Shown here piece after piece: positions 20,193 through 28,567 of a stretch of 64,000 bases of DNA. Made by a program: the position numbers and the translations under genes. Source of the DNA: Magnetospirillum fulvum (lineage in GTDB: Bacteria > Pseudomonadota > Alphaproteobacteria > Rhodospirillales > Magnetospirillaceae); assembly GCF_900108475.1 (NCBI RefSeq), contig NZ_FNWO01000001.1:62001-126000 (forward strand), read 5' to 3'. Positions within the stretch are counted from its first letter, which is position 1. Every line of letters begins with the position of its first letter. The notes beneath the pieces are model-generated. The model was not told where the DNA came from. It was given only the letters and a program-made list of their open reading frames with translations, and made no database searches.

Positions 20193-20209
20193 TGCATATT
20201 TATTATGCA
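20193..20209 (-). promoter_or_regulatory. NtrC-like inverted repeat upstream of dusB-ntrBC
   Basis: A perfect 6-bp inverted repeat with a 5-base spacer, TGCATA-N5-TATGCA (17 bp), lies three bases before the dusB start. Its length and TGCA outer arms match the general form of NtrC sites (TGCACY-N5-RGTGCA). It overlaps the predicted -10 box, where a bound regulator would repress. Confidence 0.5.
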
Positions 20210-20232
20210 GATGTCCCCCGGCGCAACGTCAA
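20202..20232 (-). promoter_or_regulatory. Predicted promoter of the dusB-ntrBC-ntrYX operon
   Basis: Reading leftward, TTGACG (20227-20232) and CATAAT (20202-20207) each match five of six sigma-70 consensus bases with a 19-base spacer, slightly long. The predicted transcript start is about 10 bases before the dusB ATG. The -35 box touches the T-run of the upstream terminator. Confidence 0.5.
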
Positions 20233-20262
20233 AAACGGCCGAGCCGGGGGCTGTCTCAGCCG
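20231..20262 (-). terminator. Rho-independent terminator overlapping the ypjD stop codon
   Basis: On the minus strand an 8-bp stem (CGGCTGAG with CTCGGCCG, one G-U pair, 20255-20262 and 20236-20243) is followed by TTTTT (20231-20235). The stem includes the stop codon of the membrane gene at 20256, so it separates this gene from the ntr operon. Confidence 0.75.
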
Positions 20263-21071
20263 AGCGGAGCCGTCAACAGCACCTGCTGCACGAACTTTAC
20301 CCCGGGATAGGCTAAAGTGAGGAGAAGATAGGCAACCAGAACCACCCGGGCGGCGAGACGGCCGCGCACGCCGCAGATGCGATGACCGATCAGCAGCATA
20401 CCGATCAGGACGAAGGCCAGCAGCGACAGCAGGGCCTTATGCTCGAAGGTGATGAACGAGCCGGTTTCGACATAATGCAGCGCCAGCCCGGTCAACAGGC
20501 CGAGCCCCAGCACGACCTCGCTGTCGAGCAACAGGCGACCGGACATCCGTTCGGCGTCGGCGACGCTGGGAAGCAGCCGGGTCAGCGCTGTCGGCCGTTT
20601 GCGCTTCAGCGCCCGCTCCTGGAGGAAGATTGAGGCCGACGCCACCGCCGCCACGGTCAGCAGCGAATAGGTCATGACCGAAACGATGATATGGAGATCG
20701 ACCCACGCCGCGCTGGCCCCGCCGGTCATCGGCGGCGGCGCGCCCTCGACCCAGCTGACCATCGAGGCCAACAGCCCGACAGCGGCAAGGAACGGCATCA
20801 GCAGCGGCCCCAGACGCCACGCCTGCGGCGTCGTCACCGACAGCAAGGCATACATCGCGGCGCTGCCAGCGATGCTGACCCACAATCCGGCCGAAAGACT
20901 GGTCAACCATTCGCCGCTCATCAGCCAGCCGCCCCAGATCGACGGGGCGATGACGGCAAGAAGGGTCGCAGCCCAGAAACGGCCGTCGCGACCGGCATGG
21001 GGTCTGAAGGAAACCGTCGCGGCCGGAACCAGAGCGACGAGGGCGATAATGTTAAGAAGAAGCGGCGACAT
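20256..21071 (-). CDS. YpjD/CcsA-family inner-membrane protein
   Basis: About 271 aa and almost entirely transmembrane (eight predicted helices). The C-terminal part with HKALLSLLAF, GHRICGVRGR and TLAYPGVKFVQQVL resembles E. coli YpjD, a member of the CcsA/CcmC cytochrome c assembly superfamily. The WWD heme-handling motif of true CcmC/CcsA is not evident, so a direct heme role is uncertain. In many bacteria ypjD sits near ffh; here it is between ispDF and dusB. An upstream ATG at 21101 would add ten polar residues; 21071 gives a better membrane N-terminus. Confidence 0.8.
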   Translation of the reverse strand: MSPLLLNIIALVALVPAATVSFRPHAGRDGRFWAATLLAVIAPSIWGGWLMSGEWLTSLSAGLWVSIAGSAAMYALLSVTTPQAWRLGPLLMPFLAAVGLLASMVSWVEGAPPPMTGGASAAWVDLHIIVSVMTYSLLTVAAVASASIFLQERALKRKRPTALTRLLPSVADAERMSGRLLLDSEVVLGLGLLTGLALHYVETGSFITFEHKALLSLLAFVLIGMLLIGHRICGVRGRLAARVVLVAYLLLTLAYPGVKFVQQVLLTAPLG

Positions 21072-21298
21072 GGGTCGGACTATACCATTCTTTTGGTTCA
21101 TGCAAACTGGCGGAGTGATGACACGGGCGGGGATCTCCCCCGCGCTGGCCGCAGCTTCGGCTCAGGATAGCCGACAAATCATATTTCTCCCTTTGCCGAC
21201 GCGAAAGCCCGATTCCGTTCCGGCCTCTCTCTTTCTCCGGAGAGTCATAGTCCCGTCTATGACCGCCCGCAGGGTTTCAGATAAGCGCGCCTTGTCCC

Positions 21299-21327
21299 TT
21301 GGCAAGCCCGTCCTTGCCGCATAGGCT
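21299..21327 (+). promoter_or_regulatory. Possible promoter of ispDF
   Basis: TTGGCA (21299-21304) and TAGGCT (21322-21327) are separated by 17 bases, about 30 bases upstream of the ispDF ATG, which has a clear GGAGG site. The -10 match is weak. The rest of the 21102-21357 gap holds nothing else I can identify. Confidence 0.3.
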
Positions 21328-21357
21328 GTCGCCTCTTTAGGCCATTGGAGGACGATC

Positions 21358-22509
21358 ATGGGCAAAACGGTGGTGCTGGTGGTGGCGGCGGGGCGCGGAC
21401 GCCGGTTCGGCGGCGATTTGCCCAAGCAGTATCACGATCTTGCCGGACGGATGGTGCTGCGCCACACCTTGGCCGCGTTCGCCACCAATCCCGAGATCGA
21501 CGCGGTGCGGGCAGTGATTCACCCCGACGACCGCCAGCTTTACGATATCGCAGCGTCCGGTCTGGCGCTGCTGGAGCCGGTGGCAGGGGGAGCCAGCCGT
21601 CAGGATTCAGTTCGTCTCGGTCTCGAAAGCCTGGCCGATCTTGCGCCCGAACGGGTGCTGATCCATGACGCCGCCCGCCCCTTCATTGACGCAGGCACGA
21701 TTGGGCGGGTCGTTTCCGCGCTGGCCTCGCAAGCAGCCGCCTTGCCGGTGGTGCCGGTCGCCGACACGTTAAAGCGCGGCAAGGACGGTTTCGTCTCCGA
21801 CACGATCTCGCGCGAGAGCTTGTTCCGCGCTCAGACTCCGCAGGGATTCCGCTATGGCGATATCCTGTCGGCGCACAAGGCGGTGATCGGCGAGGACTTG
21901 ACCGACGATGCCGCCGTCGCCGAGCGGGCCGGGCTGGCGGTGGCGCTGGTCGCCGGGGCCGAGGACAATGTCAAGATCACCACCGCCGCCGATCTGGACC
22001 GGGCGCGCCGCCTGTTCGAAGGCGCGGGAGAAATCCGCACCGCCACCGGCTATGACGTCCACCGGTTCGGGCCGGGCAACGGAGTATGGCTGTGTGGCGA
22101 ACTGGTGCCGCACCAGGCCGGGCTGCTGGGCCATTCCGACGCCGATGTCGGCCTCCACGCCTTGACCGACGCCGTACTCGGCGCGATCTCGGCGGGGGAT
22201 ATTGGCCACCATTTCCCCCCGTCCGAGCCGCGCTGGAAGGGAGCCGCCTCGGACCAGTTCCTCGCCCATGCCGCGTCGCTGGTGGCGGCGCGGGGCGGCC
22301 GGATCGTCAATGTCGATGTTACCCTGATCTGCGAGCGTCCCAAGGTTGGTCCGCACCGGGCTCGGATGGCGGCTCGTTTGGCCGAGATTCTCAAAATCGA
22401 CCAGGGTCGGGTGTCGGTCAAGGCCACCACCACCGAGGGGTTGGGCTTTACCGGTCGCGCGGAAGGGATCGCCGCCCAGGCCAGCGCCTCGGTCTGGCTG
22501 CCCCGCTAA
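21358..22509 (+). CDS. ispDF: Bifunctional IspD/IspF (MEP pathway)
   Basis: Fused enzyme of 383 aa for two non-adjacent steps of isoprenoid synthesis. Residues 1-225 are the CDP-methylerythritol synthase IspD, with the nucleotide loop [16 protein letters not shown] (10-25) and HDAARPF (103-109). Residues 228-383 are the 2-C-methylerythritol 2,4-cyclodiphosphate synthase IspF, with zinc ligands D233 and H235 in TGYDVHRF and the [15 protein letters not shown] block (259-273). The fusion is typical of alphaproteobacteria. A GGAGG site precedes the ATG. The usual downstream pgpA/cinA genes are absent. Confidence 0.97.
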   Translation: MGKTVVLVVAAGRGRRFGGDLPKQYHDLAGRMVLRHTLAAFATNPEIDAVRAVIHPDDRQLYDIAASGLALLEPVAGGASRQDSVRLGLESLADLAPERVLIHDAARPFIDAGTIGRVVSALASQAAALPVVPVADTLKRGKDGFVSDTISRESLFRAQTPQGFRYGDILSAHKAVIGEDLTDDAAVAERAGLAVALVAGAEDNVKITTAADLDRARRLFEGAGEIRTATGYDVHRFGPGNGVWLCGELVPHQAGLLGHSDADVGLHALTDAVLGAISAGDIGHHFPPSEPRWKGAASDQFLAHAASLVAARGGRIVNVDVTLICERPKVGPHRARMAARLAEILKIDQGRVSVKATTTEGLGFTGRAEGIAAQASASVWLPR

Positions 22510-22523
22510 CCGCTTACGAAGCC

Positions 22524-22784
22524 GGTCGTGAAAAAGTCCTTCGGCCTTTGGCCTCAGTGTACTTTTCCCCGGTTCAAAAAGAATCCCCGTGCTCAATCAA
22601 GCTTTCTGCGCGGGGATGGATTTGGTTTCCTCCGAAGCCGATGGGCTTTGCCCACGGCATCGGAGGCGGGTGAAACAGACAACACGAAAAATGGGCGCCG
22701 GGCCGTCCCTAGCCCATTTTTCTCCTTTTAATCCAACGGGAAAAAGTACACCGAGCGACAGCGAGGGACTTTTTCACGGGAGAC
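22524..22784. mobile_element. MITE-like inverted-repeat element
   Basis: This 261-base non-coding element is bounded by inverted arms: GTGAAAAAGTCC (22528-22539) with GGACTTTTTCAC (22766-22777), and further in GTGTACTTTTCCC (22557-22569) with GGGAAAAAGTACAC (22738-22751). It is flanked by a 9-base direct repeat, TACGAAGCC (22515-22523 and 22785-22793), which looks like a target-site duplication. Inside are more hairpins: cctccga...tcggagg around 22632-22669 and a 10-bp stem at 22687-22721. Nothing protein-coding was found in it. Confidence 0.75.
22687..22721. terminator. Bidirectional terminator-like hairpin inside the element
   Basis: A perfect 10-bp stem aaaaatgggc / gcccattttt with a 15-base loop has an A-run on one side and a T-run on the other. 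It could therefore end transcripts from both ispDF (+) and the convergent membrane gene (-). Confidence 0.6.
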
Positions 22785-23302
22785 TACGAAGCCTGCTCTT
22801 CCTTGCGGTGAGGAAACCAACGGGCGCGCAGCGTGGCGATCAGAGCCTTGGCCTGACGCCACGCTGCCCAGCTTTCCAGGCGGGCATGAGCCCAATTCTT
22901 GGCGCGCAAGATGATGTCGTGCAGCCAGACGAACCAGCCAAACGTCATCAGGGCGGGACGGCACAGGGTGTAAAGCCGCGCGAACAGGGCCGTCGCGGCA
23001 AGCTTTGCCGTGACCAGCACCACCAGCCCGAACAGGAAATGCCCGCTGGCGATCGCCCAGACCGCCGCCAGCTTGACCGGCAGGATCAGCAGCGCAGGCA
23101 GCAGGAAGACAACAGCGGCGGCCTTGGGCGGCAGGGCGACGATCACCGCCTCGATCCGGGCGATCGAGGCCAGGCGGCCAAGCCGGGCCATCAGGCTTTT
23201 CAGCCATCCCCACAAATATTCCTCGAACAGCATCAGCAGCACCGCGAACGGCACCGTCAGCACGGAGGTCCAGGAACGGGAGCGGGACGGAATCGGGGTC
23301 AT
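22784..23302 (-). CDS. Membrane protein of unknown function
   Basis: The protein has 172 aa with two or three hydrophobic segments (about 11-30, 60-85 and 90-115), a central membrane-proximal cysteine in LYTLCRPAL, and a basic amphipathic C-terminus rich in Trp/Arg. No domain recognised; I recall similar short membrane proteins in alphaproteobacteria but cannot name a family. The frame is open to 23395; the ATG at 23302 avoids a Cys/Arg-rich start but lacks a strong ribosome site. Its stop codon TAG is formed at the edge of the adjacent mobile element. Confidence 0.65.
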   Translation of the reverse strand: MTPIPSRSRSWTSVLTVPFAVLLMLFEEYLWGWLKSLMARLGRLASIARIEAVIVALPPKAAAVVFLLPALLILPVKLAAVWAIASGHFLFGLVVLVTAKLAATALFARLYTLCRPALMTFGWFVWLHDIILRAKNWAHARLESWAAWRQAKALIATLRARWFPHRKEEQAS

Positions 23303-23474
23303 GGCTCGCACCGAGAGGCAGAGAGGAAAAACAACGAAACCGGATCCTGCCGCGCCGATCTGGCGGCAGCGGCCCCGGCGGCACAATCGACACATTCATG
23401 CCGCTCGGCCCGGCGGCAACGCTCGCGCGCCGGACAATCTGGCGGAGGTTCACTCCGGATCGGGCGGGACGGCG

Positions 23475-24311
23475 TCAATGCCCTCCTCCGCCTTCGGCCT
23501 TTGCCTTTTTGTCCTTGGGCGGCTTGCCCCCCTTTTCCAGGGCGGGATCGCTGACCTGTTCCGGCTTCAGGAACATCGGCAAGGGCTTCAGCCATTCCGA
23601 AGCGTCGCGGGCACGCTCGGCCAGGGCAAGACGGCCATCCGACGAGGCGATCACGGCGGCAGAGACCGACGCCAGAGCGCGGCGGCGATCCTCTTCGCTG
23701 CCGCCTTCGGCGCGAACGGCGAACGCGGCGCGGACCGGCAGGGCGGCATCGGGACCGCTGGGATGGAGTCTCACCATCCATTCGACCGTGCGTTTGCTCG
23801 CATCCAGCACGCCCTCATGCGCCATCACCTCCTGATCGGCGGCAAGCATCCCCACGGCGTAGCGCAACACCACGCCGGGCGGAGCGGTCAGACGAAGCCC
23901 CAGCGGCACCAGCGTCTCGCCATGGACCACCAATTCTCCTTCGACAGCATAAGCTAAACCGTCCGCTCCGGGAAAGCGGGCGATTTCGTCGCCAAAGCTG
24001 AAACTGGCTTCGTTCGAGCGAGACCAGCCACGAGCAATTTCCTTGCGCTGGAGGAAGCGTTCGACAGTGCGGCGCAATGCGTGGAACTGCTCGTCTTCGG
24101 TCGGGGTGAACGAGTCCCGTTTGTGCGGGGTCGGCAGCAGCGACACCGCTTCGATGCTGAAGGGCGCGAACCCGGTGCGAACCGGGGCACGATCGACCAG
24201 AGCGAAGGATTTGACATCGACGGGAACCGCGGGCGCATCTTCGGCCCGGATCGGATCACAGGCGGCGAACAGGCTCAGTCCGGCCAGAATCGCCACTTTC
24301 AATACGCTCAT
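23475..24311 (-). CDS. Exported protein of unknown function, possible lipoprotein
   Basis: The protein has 278 aa with an N-terminal signal sequence. Cysteine 18 in SLFAAC could be lipidated (weak lipobox), or cleavage may follow IRA at about residue 23. The mature part has no motif I recognise and ends in a low-complexity Lys/Gly-rich tail (GGKPPKDKKAKAEGGGGH). A GAGGGGGTGG ribosome site precedes the ATG. It follows scpB on the same strand, where tatA often stands in related genomes. Confidence 0.7.
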   Translation of the reverse strand: MSVLKVAILAGLSLFAACDPIRAEDAPAVPVDVKSFALVDRAPVRTGFAPFSIEAVSLLPTPHKRDSFTPTEDEQFHALRRTVERFLQRKEIARGWSRSNEASFSFGDEIARFPGADGLAYAVEGELVVHGETLVPLGLRLTAPPGVVLRYAVGMLAADQEVMAHEGVLDASKRTVEWMVRLHPSGPDAALPVRAAFAVRAEGGSEEDRRRALASVSAAVIASSDGRLALAERARDASEWLKPLPMFLKPEQVSDPALEKGGKPPKDKKAKAEGGGGH

Positions 24312-24392
24312 TCCACCCCCTCAGATTATCCCTGGACGACCAGCAAGACCGTCATATTGGACGCGTCCCCGCCGGTTCAACCCCTGATCGGA

Positions 24393-25055
24393 TCATGACG
24401 GACCGTCGTCGGGATCGAGTGCACTTTCGCACGCATCGACTCCGCCCGCGCCGTCTTCGTCCGGTTCGGGCAGGGTATCGACCAGCGCTCCCTCGCCAAA
24501 CGCGCGGTTGCCATAGGCTCCGGCGGCGGCATTAGGATCGAGCAGACCGGCGGCCTCAAGCTCCTTGACCCCGGGCAAGTCCGATATCGATTCGAGTCCG
24601 AAATGATCCAGGAAGCCGTCGGTGGTGCCCCAGGTCAGCGGCCGTCCCGGCGTCGCCCGCCGCCCGCGCGGCCGGATCCACCCAGCGGCGAACAAGATGT
24701 CGAGCGTCCCTTTCGACAGAGCAACGCCGCGCACCTCTTCGATTTCGGCGCGGGTCACCGGCTGGTGATAGGCGATGATCGCCAGAGTTTCGACCGTCGC
24801 GCGCGACAGCCTGCGCTGCTCCGCCCGCTCGATTCGCAACCGCCCGGCCAGATCGGCAGCGGTCCGGAAGGCCCACCCCTGCCCGCGCCGCACCAGCGAG
24901 ATTCCTCGCCCGGCATACAGCCCTTCGAGTTCGTTAAGCAGGCGAGACAGATTGGTTCCCTCGGGCAGATGCGCGGCCAGGGTCCGTTCACTGACCGGTT
25001 CGCCCGAGGCGAAGATCACCGCCTCGACCAGCCGCACCAGATCGGGATCAGTCAT
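24393..25055 (-). CDS. scpB: Segregation and condensation protein B (ScpB)
   Basis: The 220-aa protein is made of two winged-helix domains: LVRLVEAVIFASGEPVSE near the N-terminus and the ETLAIIAYHQPVTRAEIEEVRG block in the second. ScpB binds ScpA and, through it, the SMC ATPase for chromosome organisation. The ATG at 25055 overlaps the scpA stop by 8 bases; the longer open frame upstream lies inside scpA. The C-terminus is acidic and low in complexity. No smc gene in the window. Confidence 0.94.
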   Translation of the reverse strand: MTDPDLVRLVEAVIFASGEPVSERTLAAHLPEGTNLSRLLNELEGLYAGRGISLVRRGQGWAFRTAADLAGRLRIERAEQRRLSRATVETLAIIAYHQPVTRAEIEEVRGVALSKGTLDILFAAGWIRPRGRRATPGRPLTWGTTDGFLDHFGLESISDLPGVKELEAAGLLDPNAAAGAYGNRAFGEGALVDTLPEPDEDGAGGVDACESALDPDDGPS

Positions 25056-25890
25056 CGTCCCCTCCGCTTTCGTCGCCGCCGTCGCGCTGACCGGCCCGGA
25101 CATAGATCGGCGAATAAGCCGGTCCATCCTGGCGCAGGCACAGCCGCCCCTGTCGGGCCAGTTCCAGCGCGGCGACGAAGGTCGAGGCCATCGCCGATTT
25201 CATCTTCAGTGCGTCGCCCTCGATCGGCGGCAGATAGGCCATCAGCACCGACCAGTCCGGCAGGGCGCCCAGCCCCAGCATCGTCTCGAGCCGGGCCAGC
25301 GCATCCTCGACCGACCACAGATCGGCCGCTTCGACCGTCAGCACCGTCACCCTGCGGCGGGCGACATGGTCGGCATAAACTTTGAGGAAGTCGTAGAAGC
25401 CCAGATCGAAGATCGGGCGGTCGATCACCTCGATCCCCTCGGCCGCACCCGGGCCGAACACGTCGCGGCCCAGGCGGGGACCGGCGAACAATTTTCGCCC
25501 GGAATCCTGCATCGCCTGAAGACGGCGCAGGCGAAAGGCCAACGCCTCGGCCAGTTCCGCCGGACTGGGTTCGTCGCCGGGATCGGGTTCCGGCTCGGGC
25601 AGCAGCAGCCGCGATTTCAGATAGGCCAGCCACGCCGCCATCACCAGATATTCTGCCGCCAGATCAAGCTGGTTCTTGCGGAGACGGCCAATGAAATCAA
25701 TGTACTGTTCGGCAAGCCTTAGAATCGACATCCGGCTGATATCGACCTTTTGTTCCCGTGCCAATTGAAGCAGCAGATCAAGCGGGCCGTCCCACCCGTC
25801 AAGGTCGATCAGCAGGCGATCGGCGACGGGACGAGCCTCCGTACTCTCGTCCAATTCCTCCGCGACGGCGACCGACTCTGTCATCGGCAC
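25048..25890 (-). CDS. scpA: Segregation and condensation protein A (ScpA)
   Basis: Kleisin of 280 aa bridging SMC heads. The N-terminal block DGWDGPLDLLLQLAREQKVD (about 31-50) and the helical LAAEYLVMAAWLAYLKSRLLLP region (about 77-98) are characteristic, and a winged-helix C-terminal domain follows. The start may be ATG 25890 or ATG 25884. It lies directly after the site-2 protease gene and overlaps scpB. Confidence 0.94.
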   Translation of the reverse strand: MPMTESVAVAEELDESTEARPVADRLLIDLDGWDGPLDLLLQLAREQKVDISRMSILRLAEQYIDFIGRLRKNQLDLAAEYLVMAAWLAYLKSRLLLPEPEPDPGDEPSPAELAEALAFRLRRLQAMQDSGRKLFAGPRLGRDVFGPGAAEGIEVIDRPIFDLGFYDFLKVYADHVARRRVTVLTVEAADLWSVEDALARLETMLGLGALPDWSVLMAYLPPIEGDALKMKSAMASTFVAALELARQGRLCLRQDGPAYSPIYVRAGQRDGGDESGGDDD

Positions 25891-26571
25891 TCAGCCTCCC
25901 GGCCCCAGAACTCCCAGCAACAGCCGCGCGATCGCCCGGACCGGGCCATCGACCAATCCGCCCAGCAGATCGAGATTGATCCCAATCGCATTGCCCAGCA
26001 TCGGCAGCAGGAACAGAACCCCCAGCACCAGCAGGATGCCGAACCGCTCCAGCCGGGCCAGCCGGATGGCCAGATGGGCGGGCAACAGACCGGTCAACAC
26101 CCGCCCACCATCAAGCGGCGGAATCGGAATCATGTTGAAAACGGCCAACAACAGATTGATATAGATTGCGTTTTTAAGATTCTCGAACAGCCAGAGCTGG
26201 GCCGCATCGGGCACGAACGGAATCAGCCAGAACCCGATCACCGCCAAAGCCGCCATCAGCAGATTGATGGCAGGACCGGCAGCGGCGACAACAATCATCC
26301 CCAGCCGCAGGGGGCGCAGGCGGGAGAAATCGACCGGGACCGGCTTGGCCCAGCCGAACATCACGCCGCCGACGATCACGAGAAAAGCGGGAAGGATCAC
26401 GGTGCCGAACGGATCGACATGGCGCAGCGGGTTGAGCGAAATCCGCCCCATCCGTTCTGCGGTGTCGTCCCCCATCGCCCGGGCGGCATATCCGTGCGCC
26501 GCCTCATGCAGCGTCACCGCCAGGATTACCGGCAAGGCCCAGACGGCGATCCCCGACAGCACGTCGTTCAT
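25891..26571 (-). CDS. Site-2 protease family (M50) membrane metalloprotease
   Basis: Polytopic protein of 226 aa. The zinc motif HEAAH lies in the first helix (about 23-27), the NPLRHVDPFGT block follows, and the third ligand is in FNMIPIPPLDGGR near the middle. This is the short YwhC-like group without PDZ or CBS domains. Intramembrane proteases cleave membrane-anchored regulators; the target here is unknown. The ATG at 26571 overlaps the nagZ stop by 4 bases (ATGA). It sits between nagZ and scpA. Confidence 0.92.
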   Translation of the reverse strand: MNDVLSGIAVWALPVILAVTLHEAAHGYAARAMGDDTAERMGRISLNPLRHVDPFGTVILPAFLVIVGGVMFGWAKPVPVDFSRLRPLRLGMIVVAAAGPAINLLMAALAVIGFWLIPFVPDAAQLWLFENLKNAIYINLLLAVFNMIPIPPLDGGRVLTGLLPAHLAIRLARLERFGILLVLGVLFLLPMLGNAIGINLDLLGGLVDGPVRAIARLLLGVLGPGG

Positions 26572-27602
26572 CGGACCGACACGGACAACAGAGCTTCGAC
26601 CCGCGCATGGGCGGCAGCAATGTCGAACGGCACCGGCCGACGGCGGCGCGCCTCGCCCCGGGCCAGCCGCTCCAACGCCCGGTCGGTCAACGGCCGGACG
26701 ACGCGGGCCAGCGCCGCCATCTCGTCCATATCTCCGTTGCAGTGAAGGACGATGTCGCACCCGGCATCGAGGCTGTCGTTGGAGCGATCCTCGAACCGCC
26801 CGCCCAGCGCCTTCATCGACAGATCGTCGGACAGCAGAACGCCGTCAAAGCCCAGGCGGCCGCGAATGACCTCCTCGATCACGATCGGCGAGGTCGTCGC
26901 CGGACGCACGCGGTCGAACGCGGTATAGACGACATGGGCGGTCATTCCCCACGGCGCATCGGACAGCGCCCGGAAAGGAACGAAATCCTTGGCCTCCAGG
27001 CTCTCTGCGGAGTCCTCGACCACCGGCAGGGCGACGTGGCTATCGACGGTGGCGCGGCCATGTCCGGGAATATGCTTGACGATCGGGATCACCCCCTCGT
27101 CGAGCAAGCCGTCGGCCACCTCGCGGGCCAGATCGGCGACCAGGGCCGGATCGGTGCCATAGGCGCGGTCGCCGATCACGTCATGCGCCCCCAGGACGGG
27201 GACGTCGAGCACCGGGGCGCAATCGACGTCGATGCCAAGATCGGCCAGCTCGCGCCCGATCAGGCGGAAATTGAGCCGCAACGCTTCCTTTGCAGCGGCA
27301 CGGTTACGCTCGGCCAGGGCGGCAAACGGCGCGCCGGGGGGCGCTTTGCGCCAATAAGGCGGCTTCAGACGCTGGACCCGCCCCCCCTCCTGATCAATCA
27401 GGACCGGGGCGTCGGCGCGGCCGACCGACTGACGCAATGCGGCGACCAGGTCGCGCACCTGATCCGGCGTGTCGATATTGCGGCCGAACAAGATGAATCC
27501 CAACGGATTGGCCGCAGCGAAGAGACGGCGTTCGGACTCGGTCAGCGCCAATCCGGCGCAACCGAGAATCAGAGCCGCCGGAGGCTGACTATTTACGGGC
27601 AA
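26568..27602 (-). CDS. nagZ: Beta-N-acetylhexosaminidase NagZ
   Basis: Family 3 glycoside hydrolase of 344 aa that removes GlcNAc from anhydromuropeptides in cell-wall recycling. Conserved DQEGGRVQRL (about 70-79), the acid/base loop KHIPGHGRATVDSH (176-189) with the His of GHG and D187, and the nucleophile region VLLSDDLSMKAL are all present. The start is probably TTG at 27602, because AGGGG lies seven bases upstream. A GTG at 27638 is the alternative. Either overlaps the end of the SPOR gene. Confidence 0.93.
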   Translation of the reverse strand: MPVNSQPPAALILGCAGLALTESERRLFAAANPLGFILFGRNIDTPDQVRDLVAALRQSVGRADAPVLIDQEGGRVQRLKPPYWRKAPPGAPFAALAERNRAAAKEALRLNFRLIGRELADLGIDVDCAPVLDVPVLGAHDVIGDRAYGTDPALVADLAREVADGLLDEGVIPIVKHIPGHGRATVDSHVALPVVEDSAESLEAKDFVPFRALSDAPWGMTAHVVYTAFDRVRPATTSPIVIEEVIRGRLGFDGVLLSDDLSMKALGGRFEDRSNDSLDAGCDIVLHCNGDMDEMAALARVVRPLTDRALERLARGEARRRRPVPFDIAAAHARVEALLSVSVR

Positions 27603-28566
27603 CGATACACCCCTGGTTACGACGGGTAAGATCGGCACAAATCTGACGGGCGGATTGTTCGTCGAGACCACCGGCACGGATGCGCCAGAACACACCCTTA
27701 CCTTCCAGATCGACCCGAACGATATCGGACTTCAGTCCGCCCAGAAGATCGGCATAGGTTTTTTGAATCCGCGCCCATTCCTTGTCGGCCTGATCGGCGG
27801 CGCGCACAGCCCCCAACTGGACGACGAAATCGCCCCCGCCGCTGCGGCGGACCGGGGCGGCGGCGGGCGGCGGCGCGACATTGGCGACCTGGGCCGGGGT
27901 GATCACCTGCGGCTTGGCCGCAGCGGGCGGGGCCGCCGTCTTGGTCGTCGCAGCCGGAGCGGCAGGGGGAGAGGTCGGAACCGTCGGAGCGGCACGGGTC
28001 TGCACTGGTTGATAAGACGACACCGGCGGCGGCGGCGCCAGCGCCGACCCGGCAGGAGGTGCCGCAACCGGCGCGGGAGCGGTCGGAACCGCAGGAGCGA
28101 CCGACGCAGGCGGAGCCGCGCTTTGCGGCGCGGCCGCCGGGGCCTGCGGCAAGGTCAGGGTTTCGGTCGGAGTCGTCGAGGGACGAGGGGGAGCCTTGGG
28201 GCTTTCCGGCGGTGGCAATAACCGCTCGACCCGCCCGTCGGTTTCCGATCCGGATTCCATCCGCTCATAGACCAGCTTGTCCTGGTTGGGAACCTGCATG
28301 CCGCCGCGATCGTCGGGACGCAGCTTGAACGGGCGGTCCTCGGCCTTGATCACCGGGACACCGTCGCCCGCCCCCTTACGCCCGCCGATGAAATGCAGCC
28401 CGACCGCGACGATCGCGCCGACCGCGACCACCGCCGCGACAATCGTGACGATCCCGCGCAGGCGATGGCCCGCGCGGGCCTCATGCGAATCGGCATCGGC
28501 GTCGTAGCGTTCCGGGATGATATCCAGAATGTCGCGGTCGTAATCGTCGCTGGGACGCAAGGCCAT
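27589..28566 (-). CDS. SPOR-domain membrane protein
   Basis: Protein of 325 aa with a short cytoplasmic N-terminus, one transmembrane helix (about 37-60), a long Pro/Ala-rich periplasmic linker and a C-terminal SPOR domain (about 240-325, beginning GGDFVVQLGAV and ending RRNQGCIVARK). SPOR domains bind denuded septal peptidoglycan, so a role at the division site is likely. The ATG at 28566 lies one base after the argS stop. It is adjacent to nagZ, as in many alphaproteobacteria. Confidence 0.9.
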   Translation of the reverse strand: MALRPSDDYDRDILDIIPERYDADADSHEARAGHRLRGIVTIVAAVVAVGAIVAVGLHFIGGRKGAGDGVPVIKAEDRPFKLRPDDRGGMQVPNQDKLVYERMESGSETDGRVERLLPPPESPKAPPRPSTTPTETLTLPQAPAAAPQSAAPPASVAPAVPTAPAPVAAPPAGSALAPPPPVSSYQPVQTRAAPTVPTSPPAAPAATTKTAAPPAAAKPQVITPAQVANVAPPPAAAPVRRSGGGDFVVQLGAVRAADQADKEWARIQKTYADLLGGLKSDIVRVDLEGKGVFWRIRAGGLDEQSARQICADLTRRNQGCIVARK

Positions 28567-28567
28567 G

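Noticed and set aside
24370-24392. GGTTCAACCCC, resembling a tRNA T-arm
   Set aside because: No acceptor, D or anticodon stems fit around it on either strand.
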